Positions 7,568 to 16,195 of a stretch of DNA of 64,000 nt are shown piece by piece. Location: positions 186,001 to 250,000 of the forward strand of contig CAVOHR010000003.1 of assembly GCA_963695835.1 (NCBI GenBank), in the 5' to 3' direction. How positions within the stretch are numbered: the stretch's first letter is position 1; each line of letters begins with the position of its first letter. The notes beneath the pieces are model-generated. The model was not told the DNA's origin and did no database searches. It worked only from the letters and a program-made list of their open reading frames with translations. The translations under genes were made by a program, and so were the position numbers. The DNA is from VRUE01 sp963695835 (GTDB lineage Bacteria > Actinomycetota > Thermoleophilia > Solirubrobacterales > 70-9).

Positions 7568-8590
7568 ATGCGAGTCCGTGCCGAGCGACTTCGATCCGCG
7601 GCGAGCCCGCAGCCGATGAGCGGGACCATTCTCTTCATGCCCACCGAGCACGAACCGGTCCTGGCCCCCGAGCTGACCGCCCTGCTGGCGCCGCAGCCGG
7701 GGGAGACCGCGGTCGACTGCACCTTCGGCGGCGGCGGCCACGCGCGCCGGATCGCGGCGGCGATCGGCGCCGAGGGAACGCTGGTCTGCATCGACCGCGA
7801 CCCCGCCGCGGAGGCCCGCTTCGAGCGCTTTGCCGCCGAGGCGCCCTGCCGCACCCGCTTCGTCGGCTCCGACTTCGCGGCAGGGCTTCGCACCCTGCGC
7901 GGCGAAGGCATCCGCCCAGACATGGTCTACATGGACCTCGGAATGTCATCGATGCAGGTCGACGCCCGCGAGCGGGGCTTCTCCTACTCCTACGACGCGC
8001 CGCTCGACATGCGGATGGACACGCGCCAGCAGCTGACCGCCGCCGACCTGCTCAACGAGTGGCCGGAGTCGCGGATCGCGCAGGCGCTGCGCCGCTTCGG
8101 CGAGGAGCGTTACGCGGGCGGGATCGCCCGCGAGATCGTCCGCCGCCGCCCGCTGCGGACCACCTCCGAGCTGGTCGTCGCAGTCAAGGCCGGGATGCCG
8201 GCCTCGGCCCGGTTCGGCGGCGGCCACCCGGCGAAGCGCACCTTCCAGGCGATCCGCATCGCCGTCAACGGCGAGCTCGACTCGCTCGACGACGCGCTGC
8301 CGACGTCGTGGGCGATGCTGCCGATCGGCGGCCGGCTTGCCGCGATCTCCTTCCACTCGCTCGAGGACCGCCGCGTCAAGCGCTTCCTGGCGGAGCGCGC
8401 CCGCGGCTGCGTCTGCCCGCCGGAGCTGCCGGTCTGCGTCTGCGGTCGCGAGCCCGAAGCCGAGCTGCTGACCCGCCGGGCGATCGCCCCGGGACCCGAC
8501 GAGGTCGCCGCCAACCCGCGCTCCAAATCGGCCCACCTGCGCGCCGCGGCGAAGATCGCCGCCGTCCAGCCGGCCGGGAGCGACGCCTGA
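7568..8590 (+). CDS. rsmH: 16S rRNA (cytosine-1402-N4)-methyltransferase RsmH
   Basis: A 340-residue SAM-dependent methyltransferase of the MraW family that modifies C1402 of 16S rRNA. Motifs seen are HEPVL near the N-terminus, the SAM loop DCTFGGGGHARRI, DLGMSSMQVD, the family signature RGFSYSYDAPLDMRMD (partly shown) and AISFHSLEDRRVKRF. The ATG at 7568 is preceded by GGAGCGGGAG and lies one base after the mraZ stop. An ATG at 7616 or 7637 would give an N-terminus closer to the usual family length, so the first 16-23 residues are uncertain. The stop overlaps the next start. Confidence 0.95.
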   Translation: MRVRAERLRSAASPQPMSGTILFMPTEHEPVLAPELTALLAPQPGETAVDCTFGGGGHARRIAAAIGAEGTLVCIDRDPAAEARFERFAAEAPCRTRFVGSDFAAGLRTLRGEGIRPDMVYMDLGMSSMQVDARERGFSYSYDAPLDMRMDTRQQLTAADLLNEWPESRIAQALRRFGEERYAGGIAREIVRRRPLRTTSELVVAVKAGMPASARFGGGHPAKRTFQAIRIAVNGELDSLDDALPTSWAMLPIGGRLAAISFHSLEDRRVKRFLAERARGCVCPPELPVCVCGREPEAELLTRRAIAPGPDEVAANPRSKSAHLRAAAKIAAVQPAGSDA

Positions 8591-9054
8591 TGGCCGCCGC
8601 GGCGACCGCCCGCAGCGCCGCCCCGGCGCGCGCGCCGCGGCGCAGGGCGCCGGTCCGCCGCCCCGGCGGCCAGCTGATCCCGATCGCGGTCGGCACCGCG
8701 ACCGCGGTCCGCAACCTGCCCGACTCGGGCCTGATCGTGCGGCTGACCCGCGGCCGCGCCTGGATCGCGGTGCTCGGTGTCCTGCTCGCCGGGATCGTCA
8801 CGCTCAACGTGGTCACCCTCAGCCTCGCGGCCGGTGCCGGCCACGTCGACCAGAACATCCAGGCGCTCGACCAGGAGAACTCGCTGCTGCGCAGCCGCGA
8901 CGCCGAGCGATCCGGCGCGGCGCGCGTCCGCCACGACGCCGCCTCGCTCGGCTTGACCGCGGCGCCGTCGGCCGAGGTCGGCTACCTGAAGGCCGAGCCG
9001 AGCGACGTTGCGACCGCGGCCCGGCGCCTGGCCGCCGCCGAAGCGGGCTACTGA
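8590..9054 (+). CDS. ftsL: FtsL-like bitopic division protein
   Basis: A 154-residue protein in the ftsL position between rsmH and ftsI. It has an arginine/alanine-rich cytoplasmic N-terminus (about 1-55), a single membrane helix (about 58-80, WIAVLGVLLAGIVTLNVVTL) and an extracytoplasmic coiled-coil region (VDQNIQALDQENSLLRS) typical of FtsL/DivIC proteins. FtsL joins FtsQ and FtsB in the complex that activates FtsW-FtsI. Sequence similarity in this family is low, so the name rests on topology and position. It starts at the 1-nt overlap TGATG with rsmH. Confidence 0.8.
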   Translation: MAAAATARSAAPARAPRRRAPVRRPGGQLIPIAVGTATAVRNLPDSGLIVRLTRGRAWIAVLGVLLAGIVTLNVVTLSLAAGAGHVDQNIQALDQENSLLRSRDAERSGAARVRHDAASLGLTAAPSAEVGYLKAEPSDVATAARRLAAAEAGY

Positions 9055-9062
9055 GGCAGTCG

Positions 9063-10715
9063 ATGCGGACGATCGAGCGCAGGATCGGGCTGCTCTTCGC
9101 CGGCTTCCTCCTCTGCTTCCTGGCGATCGGCGCCCGCGCCTTCTGGCTGCAGGGAGTGCAGGGCGCGACGCTCGCCTCCGAGGCCGCATCCCAGCAGACC
9201 GAGGTCATAACCGTCCCCGGCCTGCGTGGCGCCGTCCTCGACCGCTACGGCAACCCGCTCGCCGTCTCCGAAGACGCGAGGACGATCTACGCCACGCCCT
9301 ACCAGGTCAAGCATGCGCCTCAGGACGCGGCCAAGCTGGCGCCGATCCTCGGCATGGAGACCGGCGAGGTGCTGAACAGCCTGACCGAAGAAGGGGGCTT
9401 CGCCTATCTCGCCCGCAAGGTCGACCTGCCGACCGCGGCGCGGGTCGCACGGCTCGACCTGGCCGGGATCGGCGAGCTGCCGGACAGCCGGCGGACCTAC
9501 CCTCAGGGGGCGATGGCGGCGCAGACGATCGGCGCCGTGGGGTCCGAGAACCAGGGTCTGACCGGATTGGAGGCGGCCGAGGAATCTGTGCTGCGCGGCG
9601 AAGACGGCGAACGGCAGGTCGTCACCGACGCCCTCGGCGAACCGATCCGGCTGGAAACCGTGAAGGCGGCGCAGGACGGCGAAGACCTGCGCCTGACGCT
9701 CGACCCGGCGATCGAGAAGAAGACCGAACAGGTGCTGGGCGAAGTCGGCGAAACCTACGCGCCGAAGGGCGCCACGGCGATCGTCATGGACCCGCGCAAC
9801 TCGCAGGTCCTGGCGCTGGCCAACTGGCCGCCGGTCGACCCGACCGACCTCGAAGGCGTCGAACCCGAAGACCTGATGGAACGCGCCACCGGCTTCACCT
9901 ACGAGCCCGGCTCGACCTTCAAGGCGTTCACCGTCTCGGCAGCGCTGGAGGAAGGAGAGGTGACGCCCGAAACCGCCTTCACTCTGCCGCCCGAGCTCCA
10001 GGTCGCCGACCGCACGATCACCGATGCCGAGGCCCGCCCGACGGTGACGCTGACCGTGGCTCAGATCCTCGCCCAGTCGTCCAACATCGGCGCGGTGACG
10101 ATCGGGCTCGGGCTGGGCAGCGAGAAGTTCAGCCGCTGGATCGACCGCTTCGGCTTCGGCCGCCCGACCGGGGTCCGGTTCCCGGCCGAGGAGCAGGGGA
10201 TCGTGCCGAAGCTCGACGAATACTCCGGCTCGACGATGGGCAACCTGCCGATGGGCCAGGGCCTCGCGGTGACCCCGATGCAGATGATCGCCGGCTACGC
10301 GGCGATCGCCGACGGCGGCGTCCTGCGGCGGCCGCAGCTGATCGAGCGGATCGGGGAAGACGCGGTTCACGAGCCGCGCGGGCGGCGGGTGATCTCCCCG
10401 CAGGTGGCGGAAGAGGTGCGGACGATGCTGGAGGGGGTGCTCGAAGCGGGCGGGACCGCGTCCTCGGTGAGCGTGCCCGGGTACACCCTGGCGGGGAAGA
10501 CCGGGACCGCGCAGGTGGCCGAAAACGGCGGCTACTCGGAAACCAAGTTCGTGGCGTCGTTCATCGGCTTCGCGCCGGCTGCCGATCCGCGGTTGCTGGT
10601 GGCGGTGATCGTCGATCAGCCACAGGGGGACATCTACGGCGGGTCCGTTGCCGCGCCGGCGTTCGGGAAGATCGCAGCGTTTGCTCTTCCTTATCTCGGG
10701 GTTCCGACCGAATAG
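9063..10715 (+). CDS. ftsI: Septal peptidoglycan transpeptidase FtsI (PBP3)
   Basis: A 550-residue class B penicillin-binding protein. An N-terminal membrane anchor (about 8-30) precedes the dimerisation domain with GLRGAVLDRYGNPLA, and the transpeptidase domain carries GSTFK (catalytic Ser near 284), SSN (about 339) and KTGTAQ (Lys near 479). It cross-links septal peptidoglycan with FtsW. The start ATG at 9063 follows the ftsL stop by 8 nt. No PASTA domain is present. Five nucleotides after the stop a large palindrome begins that separates it from murE. Confidence 0.96.
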   Translation: MRTIERRIGLLFAGFLLCFLAIGARAFWLQGVQGATLASEAASQQTEVITVPGLRGAVLDRYGNPLAVSEDARTIYATPYQVKHAPQDAAKLAPILGMETGEVLNSLTEEGGFAYLARKVDLPTAARVARLDLAGIGELPDSRRTYPQGAMAAQTIGAVGSENQGLTGLEAAEESVLRGEDGERQVVTDALGEPIRLETVKAAQDGEDLRLTLDPAIEKKTEQVLGEVGETYAPKGATAIVMDPRNSQVLALANWPPVDPTDLEGVEPEDLMERATGFTYEPGSTFKAFTVSAALEEGEVTPETAFTLPPELQVADRTITDAEARPTVTLTVAQILAQSSNIGAVTIGLGLGSEKFSRWIDRFGFGRPTGVRFPAEEQGIVPKLDEYSGSTMGNLPMGQGLAVTPMQMIAGYAAIADGGVLRRPQLIERIGEDAVHEPRGRRVISPQVAEEVRTMLEGVLEAGGTASSVSVPGYTLAGKTGTAQVAENGGYSETKFVASFIGFAPAADPRLLVAVIVDQPQGDIYGGSVAAPAFGKIAAFALPYLGVPTE

Positions 10716-10719
10716 TGGG

Positions 10720-10839
10720 GGTGGGGGGTCGGGTGGCCCTCCCTTCGCTGGGTTTTTCGCCCCGTGCCTTGTGTCTCTCGCTGAGTTGCCGGGCGAAAAA
10801 CATGACGCCGCGTGCGGGAGGGCCACCCGACCCCCCACC
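10720..10839 (+). repeat. Large palindrome between ftsI and murE (variant of the 115-bp element)
   Basis: The outer arms of 24 bp (10720-10743 and 10816-10839) are a perfect inverted repeat with core GGGTCGGGTGGCCCTCCC. Inside, GTTTTTCGCCC (10752-10762) pairs perfectly with GGGCGAAAAAC (10791-10801). The layout (GC-rich outer arms, T5/A5 inner arms, start within 5 nt of a stop codon) matches the four elements at 14672, 27181, 34561 and 43738, though the sequence differs. The murE -10 box begins at the next base. Confidence 0.75.
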
Positions 10840-10845
10840 TAAACT
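10840..10845 (+). promoter_or_regulatory. -10 box for leaderless murE transcript
   Basis: TAAACT lies 8 nt before the GTG of murE, directly abutting the right arm of the upstream palindrome. It indicates a new transcription start inside the dcw cluster. Confidence 0.5.
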
Positions 10846-10853
10846 CCGGCACC

Positions 10854-12374
10854 GTGAGGCTGGATGAGCTTGCCGCGGTAGCTGACGGGGCCCGAGTCGT
10901 CGGTGACGGGTCCGCTGAGGTCGAGTCGCTTGCCTACGACAGCCGCAAGGTGGGGGCCGGGGCGCTGTTCTTCTGCGTGCCCGGGGGGAAGGTCGATGGG
11001 CATGAGTTCGGCCCGGCTGCTGTGCAGGCCGGCGCCGTCGCGTTGGTCGTCGAGCGGGAGCTCGAGGTGGACGCGGCGCAGGTCGTCGTGGCCGATGCTC
11101 GGGCGGCCATGGCGCCTCTTGCGGCTCGGTTCTGGGGGGACCCGACCGGGGAGCTGAAGGTGGTTGGAGTTACCGGCACGAACGGGAAGACGACCACGGC
11201 GTTCCTGATCCGGGAGGTGCTGGAGGCTGCCGGCGTGCGGTGTGGGCTGCTCGGGACGGTCAAGCAGGTGGTCGGCGGGGTGGAGGAGGAGGTGGAGCGG
11301 ACCACTCCCGAGGCGATCGATTTGCAGGCGACGTTTCGACGGATGCTGAACGGGGGGGACGGGGCCTGCGCGATGGAGGTGTCCTCGCACGCGCTCGTCC
11401 TGCACCGCGCGGACGCGATCCACTTCGATGTCGCGCTGTTCACCAACCTGACCCAGGATCACCTCGACTTCCATGCGGACATGGAGGACTACTTTGCCTC
11501 GAAGCGGCGGCTGTTCGAGATCGGGCCGCGGGTCGCGAGCGTCAACGTCGACGACGAGTACGGGCGCCGGCTGGCCGGCGAATTCGACTGCACGACCTTC
11601 TCCGTCGAGGGCCGCGACGCCGACCTCGTCGCCCGCAACGTCGCCTTCGACGCCACCGGCGCCGGCTTCACCGTCACTTCGAGGCCGACGGACCCGAGAC
11701 CGACGCCTGGCGACGGGAATCGGCCCGTCGGCGGGGAGCTGCGGGTGCGGACCCGGTTGTCGGGGGGGTTCAACGTGGCAAACGCGCTGGGGGCGCTCGC
11801 TGCCTGCATCGCCCTCGGGGTCGAGCCGGAGGCGGCTGCCGCCGCGCTCGCCGGGGCCGCGCCGCCGCCCGGGCGGTTCGAGCCGGTCGACGAGGGGCAG
11901 CCCTTCACCGTCCTCGTCGACTACGCGCACACGCCGGACTCGCTTGAGAACGTGCTGCGGGCGGCGCGGCGGCTGACCCCGGGGCGGCTGATCTCGGTCT
12001 TCGGCGCCGGCGGCGATCGCGACCGCGACAAGCGGCCGAAGATGGGGCGGGCCGGGGTCGCCAACTCCGACCTCGCCGTGATCACCTCCGACAACCCGCG
12101 CTCGGAGTACCCCGATGCGATCGTCGCCGAAGTGGCGGCGGGCGCCGAGGGCGGCGGCGCGGTCGAGCTCGAGGTCGATCGTCGCGAGGCGATCGCGATG
12201 GCGCTGGCGGAAGCGCGCCCGGGCGACACCGTCGTGATCGCCGGCAAGGGCCACGAGCAGGGCCAGGAGTTCGAGGACGGGCGCAAGGTTCCATTCGACG
12301 ACCGCGAGGTCGCCCGCGAGGAGCTGCGCAAGCTGCCGGGCGCCGCCGGCCCGGCAGCGACGGGCGCCGGATGA
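10854..12374 (+). CDS. murE: UDP-MurNAc-L-Ala-D-Glu:meso-diaminopimelate ligase MurE
   Basis: A 506-residue Mur ligase adding the third stem-peptide residue in the cytoplasm. It has an N-terminal UDP-binding domain, the ATP loop GVTGTNGKTTTAF (near 104-116), the central-domain TPEAIDLQ and SSHAL motifs and the C-terminal substrate motif SDNPRSEYP. DNPR is diagnostic for meso-DAP rather than lysine. GTG at 10854 was chosen over the upstream in-frame GTG at 10812 because the earlier codon lies in the palindrome arm and a TAnnnT box sits 8 nt upstream. The stop overlaps murF (ATGA). Confidence 0.96.
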   Translation: MRLDELAAVADGARVVGDGSAEVESLAYDSRKVGAGALFFCVPGGKVDGHEFGPAAVQAGAVALVVERELEVDAAQVVVADARAAMAPLAARFWGDPTGELKVVGVTGTNGKTTTAFLIREVLEAAGVRCGLLGTVKQVVGGVEEEVERTTPEAIDLQATFRRMLNGGDGACAMEVSSHALVLHRADAIHFDVALFTNLTQDHLDFHADMEDYFASKRRLFEIGPRVASVNVDDEYGRRLAGEFDCTTFSVEGRDADLVARNVAFDATGAGFTVTSRPTDPRPTPGDGNRPVGGELRVRTRLSGGFNVANALGALAACIALGVEPEAAAAALAGAAPPPGRFEPVDEGQPFTVLVDYAHTPDSLENVLRAARRLTPGRLISVFGAGGDRDRDKRPKMGRAGVANSDLAVITSDNPRSEYPDAIVAEVAAGAEGGGAVELEVDRREAIAMALAEARPGDTVVIAGKGHEQGQEFEDGRKVPFDDREVAREELRKLPGAAGPAATGAG

Positions 12375-13699
12375 ACCTCGCAGCGGAGCAGATCGCGACG
12401 GCGATGGGCGCCGAGATCCTTGCCAGGGGAGAGCCCGGAGCGCCCCGCCGTGCGGTGATCGCCTCCGGCGAGGCGGCGGCCGGCGACCTCTTCTTCGGCC
12501 TCCGCGGAGAGACCGCCGACGGCGGCGAGTTCGCCCCGGGGGCGGTCGCGGCCGGCGCCTGGGGGGTCGTAGTGCGGCCGGAGCTCGCCGGCGGCCTCGA
12601 GGGCGCCTGGGTCTTCTCGGCGGCCGATCCGCTCGCCGCCCTCCAGAGCCTCGCCCGCGCCTGGCGGCGCGAGCTCGGCGCCCGCGTCGTCGGCATCACC
12701 GGCTCGGTCGGCAAGACCTCGGTCAAGGACATCGCCCGGGCGCTGCTGCCGGGGCGGGTGCACGCCAACCGCGAGAATCTCAACACCGAGATCGGGCTGC
12801 CGCTGACCGTGCTCGAAGCGCCCGAGGACGCCGAGGTGCTGATCCTGGAGATGGCGATGCGCGGCGCCGGGCAGATCGCCGAGCTGGTGGCGATCGCCGA
12901 GCCCGAAGTCGCGGTGATCACCAACGTCGGCCCGGTCCACGTCGAGCTGCTCGGCTCGGTCGAGGCGATCGCCGCGGCGAAGGCCGAGCTGCTGGCGGCT
13001 CTTCCGGCCGCCGGCACGGCCGTCGTCCCGGTCGAGGCCGGCGAGCTGGAGGCGCACCTGGGCGACGCGCCGCGTCTGCTGCGCTTCGGGCCCGGCGGCG
13101 ACGTCGACGCGGTCGAGGCGAAGGTCGAGGACGGCGTGACCGAGGCGCTGATCGCCACCCCCACCGGCCGCGCCCGCTTCCACTTCCCCTTCGCCGAGCG
13201 CCACAACCTGACCAACGCCCTGGCGGCGATCGGCGCCGGCGTCGCGCTCGGCGCGCCGCTCGAGGAGATGGCCGATCGCGCTGCGAGCATAGGCTTCTCC
13301 CGCTTCCGGGGCGAACGCCTCGAGCTTGGAGACGGGATCGTCCTCGTGAACGACTGCTACAACGCCAACCCGGTGTCGATGCGCGCGGCGCTGGACCACC
13401 TCGCCTCGCTGGAAGGCGAGCGGCGGATCGCGGTGCTGGGCGAGATGGCCGAGCTGGGCCCCGGCGCCGCCGGCTACCACCGCGAGGTCGGCGCCCACGC
13501 GCGCGCCGAGGGCATCGACCTCCTGGTCGGCGTCGGCGAGCCGGCGCGCGACTACGACCCCGACGAGCTGGTCGGCGCGCCCGAGGAGGCCGCGGAGCTG
13601 CTCGCCGCCCAGCTCGAACCCGGCGACGCGGTCCTGGTCAAGGGCTCGCGCTCGGCCGGCCTCGAGGCGGTCGCCGAGGCGCTCGAGGGGCTGCTCTGA
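12371..13699 (+). CDS. murF: UDP-MurNAc-tripeptide D-Ala-D-Ala ligase MurF
   Basis: A 442-residue Mur ligase that adds D-Ala-D-Ala to the UDP-MurNAc tripeptide. Visible are the ATP loop GITGSVGKTSVKD (about 108-120), HANRENLNTEIGLPL, the EMAMRGAGQI helix, the central THNLTNALAA-like ERHNLTNALAAIGAG and the C-terminal NDCYNANP motif. It overlaps murE by 4 nt and mraY by 1 nt (TGATG). The length is normal. The N-terminal domain is alanine-rich but otherwise standard. Confidence 0.96.
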   Translation: MNLAAEQIATAMGAEILARGEPGAPRRAVIASGEAAAGDLFFGLRGETADGGEFAPGAVAAGAWGVVVRPELAGGLEGAWVFSAADPLAALQSLARAWRRELGARVVGITGSVGKTSVKDIARALLPGRVHANRENLNTEIGLPLTVLEAPEDAEVLILEMAMRGAGQIAELVAIAEPEVAVITNVGPVHVELLGSVEAIAAAKAELLAALPAAGTAVVPVEAGELEAHLGDAPRLLRFGPGGDVDAVEAKVEDGVTEALIATPTGRARFHFPFAERHNLTNALAAIGAGVALGAPLEEMADRAASIGFSRFRGERLELGDGIVLVNDCYNANPVSMRAALDHLASLEGERRIAVLGEMAELGPGAAGYHREVGAHARAEGIDLLVGVGEPARDYDPDELVGAPEEAAELLAAQLEPGDAVLVKGSRSAGLEAVAEALEGLL

Positions 13700-14673
13700 T
13701 GGGTGAGGTCCTGATCGCCGGGATGGCGGCGATGCTGATCTGCATCTTCCTCGGCCCGAAGTTCATCGAGTACCTGCGGGTGAAGGAGTTCGGGCAGAAC
13801 ATCCGCGAGGACGGCCCGCAGGAGCACCACGCCAAGGCCGGCACGCCGACGATGGGGGGGCTGATCGTCTTCGCCGCGATCACCGTCCCCTACCTGGTCC
13901 TCTCCGACCGCGACGCGCAGAGCCTCGCCGTGTTCGGCGTCGCGATGGGCTGCGCCGCGCTCGGCTTCGCCGACGACTTCATCAAGATCGTCAAACGCCG
14001 CTCGCTCGGCCTCTCGGCGCGCTGGAAGCTGGCCGGCCAGCTGATCCTCGCGCTCGGCCTCTGGTGGGTCGCACGGCACGAGGTCGGGCTGGAGCCGATC
14101 CTCTACTTCCGGATCGGCGACGCCAGCCTCGACCTCGGCCCCGTCCTCTACTTCGTCCTCGTCTTCCTGGTGATCGCCGGCACCTCGAACGGCGTCAACC
14201 TGACCGACGGCCTCGACGGCCTCGCCGCCGGCTCCTGCGCGATCGTCCTCCTCGCCTACACCGCGATCGCCTTCGTCACCAACGAGCAGCAGAACCTGGC
14301 CCTGCTCTCCGCCTGCCTGGTCGGCGGCTGCATCGGCTTCCTCTGGTTCAACTCGTTCCCGGCCTCGATCTTCATGGGCGACACCGGCTCACTCGGCCTC
14401 GGGGGGGCGATCGGCGCCCTCGCGGTGATGACCCAGACCGAGGTGCTGCTGATCATCATCGGCGGCATCTTCGTGATCGAGGCCCTCTCGGTCGCGGTCC
14501 AGGTACTCGCCTTCAAGACCTTCCGCCGCCGCGTCCTGCTGATGGCGCCCCTTCACCACCACTTCGAGATGATGGCCTGGTCGGAGACCAAGATCATGCT
14601 CCGCTTCTGGATCATCGCCGCGGTCTGCTCCGGCATCGGCTTCACCCTGTACCAGCAGAGCATCGGGCGATAG
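13699..14673 (+). CDS. mraY: Phospho-MurNAc-pentapeptide transferase MraY
   Basis: A 324-residue polytopic enzyme that makes lipid I from UDP-MurNAc-pentapeptide and undecaprenyl phosphate. Signature stretches are KAGTPTMGGL, the acidic pair in GFADDFIKI, NGVNLTDGLDGLAAG and FMGDTGSLGLGGAI, and the C-terminal loop HHHFEMMAWSE that binds the nucleotide. About ten membrane helices are visible. The stop codon is the first base triplet of a 115-bp palindromic element, so mraY is probably the last gene of its transcript. Confidence 0.97.
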   Translation: MGEVLIAGMAAMLICIFLGPKFIEYLRVKEFGQNIREDGPQEHHAKAGTPTMGGLIVFAAITVPYLVLSDRDAQSLAVFGVAMGCAALGFADDFIKIVKRRSLGLSARWKLAGQLILALGLWWVARHEVGLEPILYFRIGDASLDLGPVLYFVLVFLVIAGTSNGVNLTDGLDGLAAGSCAIVLLAYTAIAFVTNEQQNLALLSACLVGGCIGFLWFNSFPASIFMGDTGSLGLGGAIGALAVMTQTEVLLIIIGGIFVIEALSVAVQVLAFKTFRRRVLLMAPLHHHFEMMAWSETKIMLRFWIIAAVCSGIGFTLYQQSIGR

Positions 14674-14786
14674 GAGGGCCGGGCACCCCTCCCGGCTCAA
14701 CTTTTTCCGAAGACAGGATTTTGGCTGTCCGCCAGCGTCGCCGCGGAAAAAGTACAAGCCGCCGGGAGGGGCACCCGACCCTCCCT
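14672..14786 (+). repeat. 115-bp palindromic 3'-end element, copy 1 (mraY/murD)
   Basis: The outer arms 14672-14696 and 14761-14786 pair over about 24 bp with three mismatches. The conserved inner arms AACTTTTTCCG (14699-14709) and CGGAAAAAGT (14744-14753) enclose GAAGACAG and a GACAG/CTGTC mini-stem. The conserved core and conserved tail TACAAG are shared with the copies at 27181, 34561 and 43738. The outer arms have different sequences in each copy but stay complementary. Confidence 0.9.
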
Positions 14787-14827
14787 GACGTACAGGTTCG
14801 GCTGGCTGTAGCGCGAACCTATGCCTG

Positions 14828-16195
14828 ATGAATGCGCCGCCTCCCAGGAAGCCTCGCCCCGAGCTGCCCGAGGGTCCGTTCCTGGTCGTCGGGCTGGCGC
14901 GGTCGGGGCAGGCCGCGGCGCGGATGCTGGCCGCTCGGGGCGAGGTCGTGCGGGGGGTCGATTCCTCGCATCCGCAGGGGGCGGCAGGGCTGGAGGGGGT
15001 CGGCGTCGAAGTTGCCCTGGATACGGATGGACTTGCTCAGCTCGATGGCACGCGGACCGTCGTCAAGAGCCCGGGCGTGCCCCGGGAGGCGCCGGCGATC
15101 GCAGCCGCGCTGGAGCGCGGCGTTGACGTGGTCGGCGAGCTGGAGCTCGCCTGGCGGGCGATCCCCAATCGCTTCCTCGCCGTGACCGGAACCAACGGCA
15201 AGACGACCACCGTCGAGCTGCTCGGTCACCTCTACCGCAGCGCCGCCGAGCCGGTCGCCGTCGCCGGCAACGTCGGCACGCCGCTCTCCTCGCTGGCGGG
15301 CGAGGTCGATCCGGCGACGACCGTCGTCTGCGAGGCCTCCAGCTTCCAGCTCGAGGACAGCGACTGCTTCGCGCCCGAGTGCGCCGTCTTCCTCAACCTC
15401 GCGCCCGACCACCTCGACCGCCACGCCGACCTCGACGCCTACCTGGCGGCGAAGCTGCGGATCTTCGCCAACCAGGGCAACGACGACATCGCCGTCTACA
15501 ACGCCGACGAGCCGGCGCTGGCCGGCGTCGACCTCGGCGGCTGCGCCCGCCGCGTCTCCTTCTGCCACGGCGCCGGCCCCGACTGCGAGGTGGCGCTGGC
15601 CGGGGGGACGATCTTCCACGGCCGCGAGCCGCTGATCGCCGTCGAGGAGCTGGGGCTGCTCGGCGAGCACAACGTCGCCAACGCGATGGCCGCCGCCGCG
15701 GCGGCGCTCTCGATGGGGCTCGACCGCGACGCCGTCCGCGCCGGCCTGCGCAGCTTCGCCGGCGTCCCACACCGGCTCGAGCAGGTCGCCGAGATCGGCG
15801 GAGTCCGCTTCGTCAACGACTCGAAGGCCACCAACGTCGCCTCGGCGACGGTCGGCCTGCGCGCCTTCGGAGGCGGTGTCCACGCGATCCTCGGAGGCAG
15901 CGAGAAGGACGAGCCGTTCGCGCCGCTGATCGAGCCGGTCGCCGAGGCCTGCGCCGCCTGTTACCTGATCGGCGCCTCGGCCGACCGCCTGGCCGCCGAG
16001 CTGGCGCCGGTCCTCGAGCGCGGCGTCGAGCTGCATCGCCGCGCCGACCTCGACGACGCCGTGCGCCGCGCCGCCGCCGCGGCCCGCCCCGGCGAGGTCG
16101 TCCTGCTCTCGCCGGCCTGCGCCAGCTTCGACGCCTTCGAGAGCTTCGAAGCACGCGGCGAGCGCTTCCGCCAGATCGTCGAGGGGCTGCGATGA
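14828..16195 (+). CDS. murD: UDP-MurNAc-L-alanine:D-glutamate ligase MurD
   Basis: A 455-residue Mur ligase adding D-Glu. It has an N-terminal Rossmann-like UDP-binding domain (FLVVGLARSGQAA), the ATP loop AVTGTNGKTTTVEL near residue 120, the carbamoyl-lysine region EASSFQLED, LNLAPDHLDRH and the C-terminal VNDSKATN and ILGGSEKDEPF motifs. The ATG lies 42 nt after the palindromic element. TTCGGC (14797-14802), 17 nt and TATGCC (14820-14825) could be a promoter but would place the start of RNA at or after the ATG, so transcription of murD is unclear. It overlaps ftsW by 4 nt. Confidence 0.95.
   Translation: MNAPPPRKPRPELPEGPFLVVGLARSGQAAARMLAARGEVVRGVDSSHPQGAAGLEGVGVEVALDTDGLAQLDGTRTVVKSPGVPREAPAIAAALERGVDVVGELELAWRAIPNRFLAVTGTNGKTTTVELLGHLYRSAAEPVAVAGNVGTPLSSLAGEVDPATTVVCEASSFQLEDSDCFAPECAVFLNLAPDHLDRHADLDAYLAAKLRIFANQGNDDIAVYNADEPALAGVDLGGCARRVSFCHGAGPDCEVALAGGTIFHGREPLIAVEELGLLGEHNVANAMAAAAAALSMGLDRDAVRAGLRSFAGVPHRLEQVAEIGGVRFVNDSKATNVASATVGLRAFGGGVHAILGGSEKDEPFAPLIEPVAEACAACYLIGASADRLAAELAPVLERGVELHRRADLDDAVRRAAAAARPGEVVLLSPACASFDAFESFEARGERFRQIVEGLR

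Noticed and set aside
14672..14786. Insertion sequence or transposase remnant in the 115-bp elements
   Set aside because: No coding capacity, no clear target duplication, and the position is tied to stop codons in one orientation.
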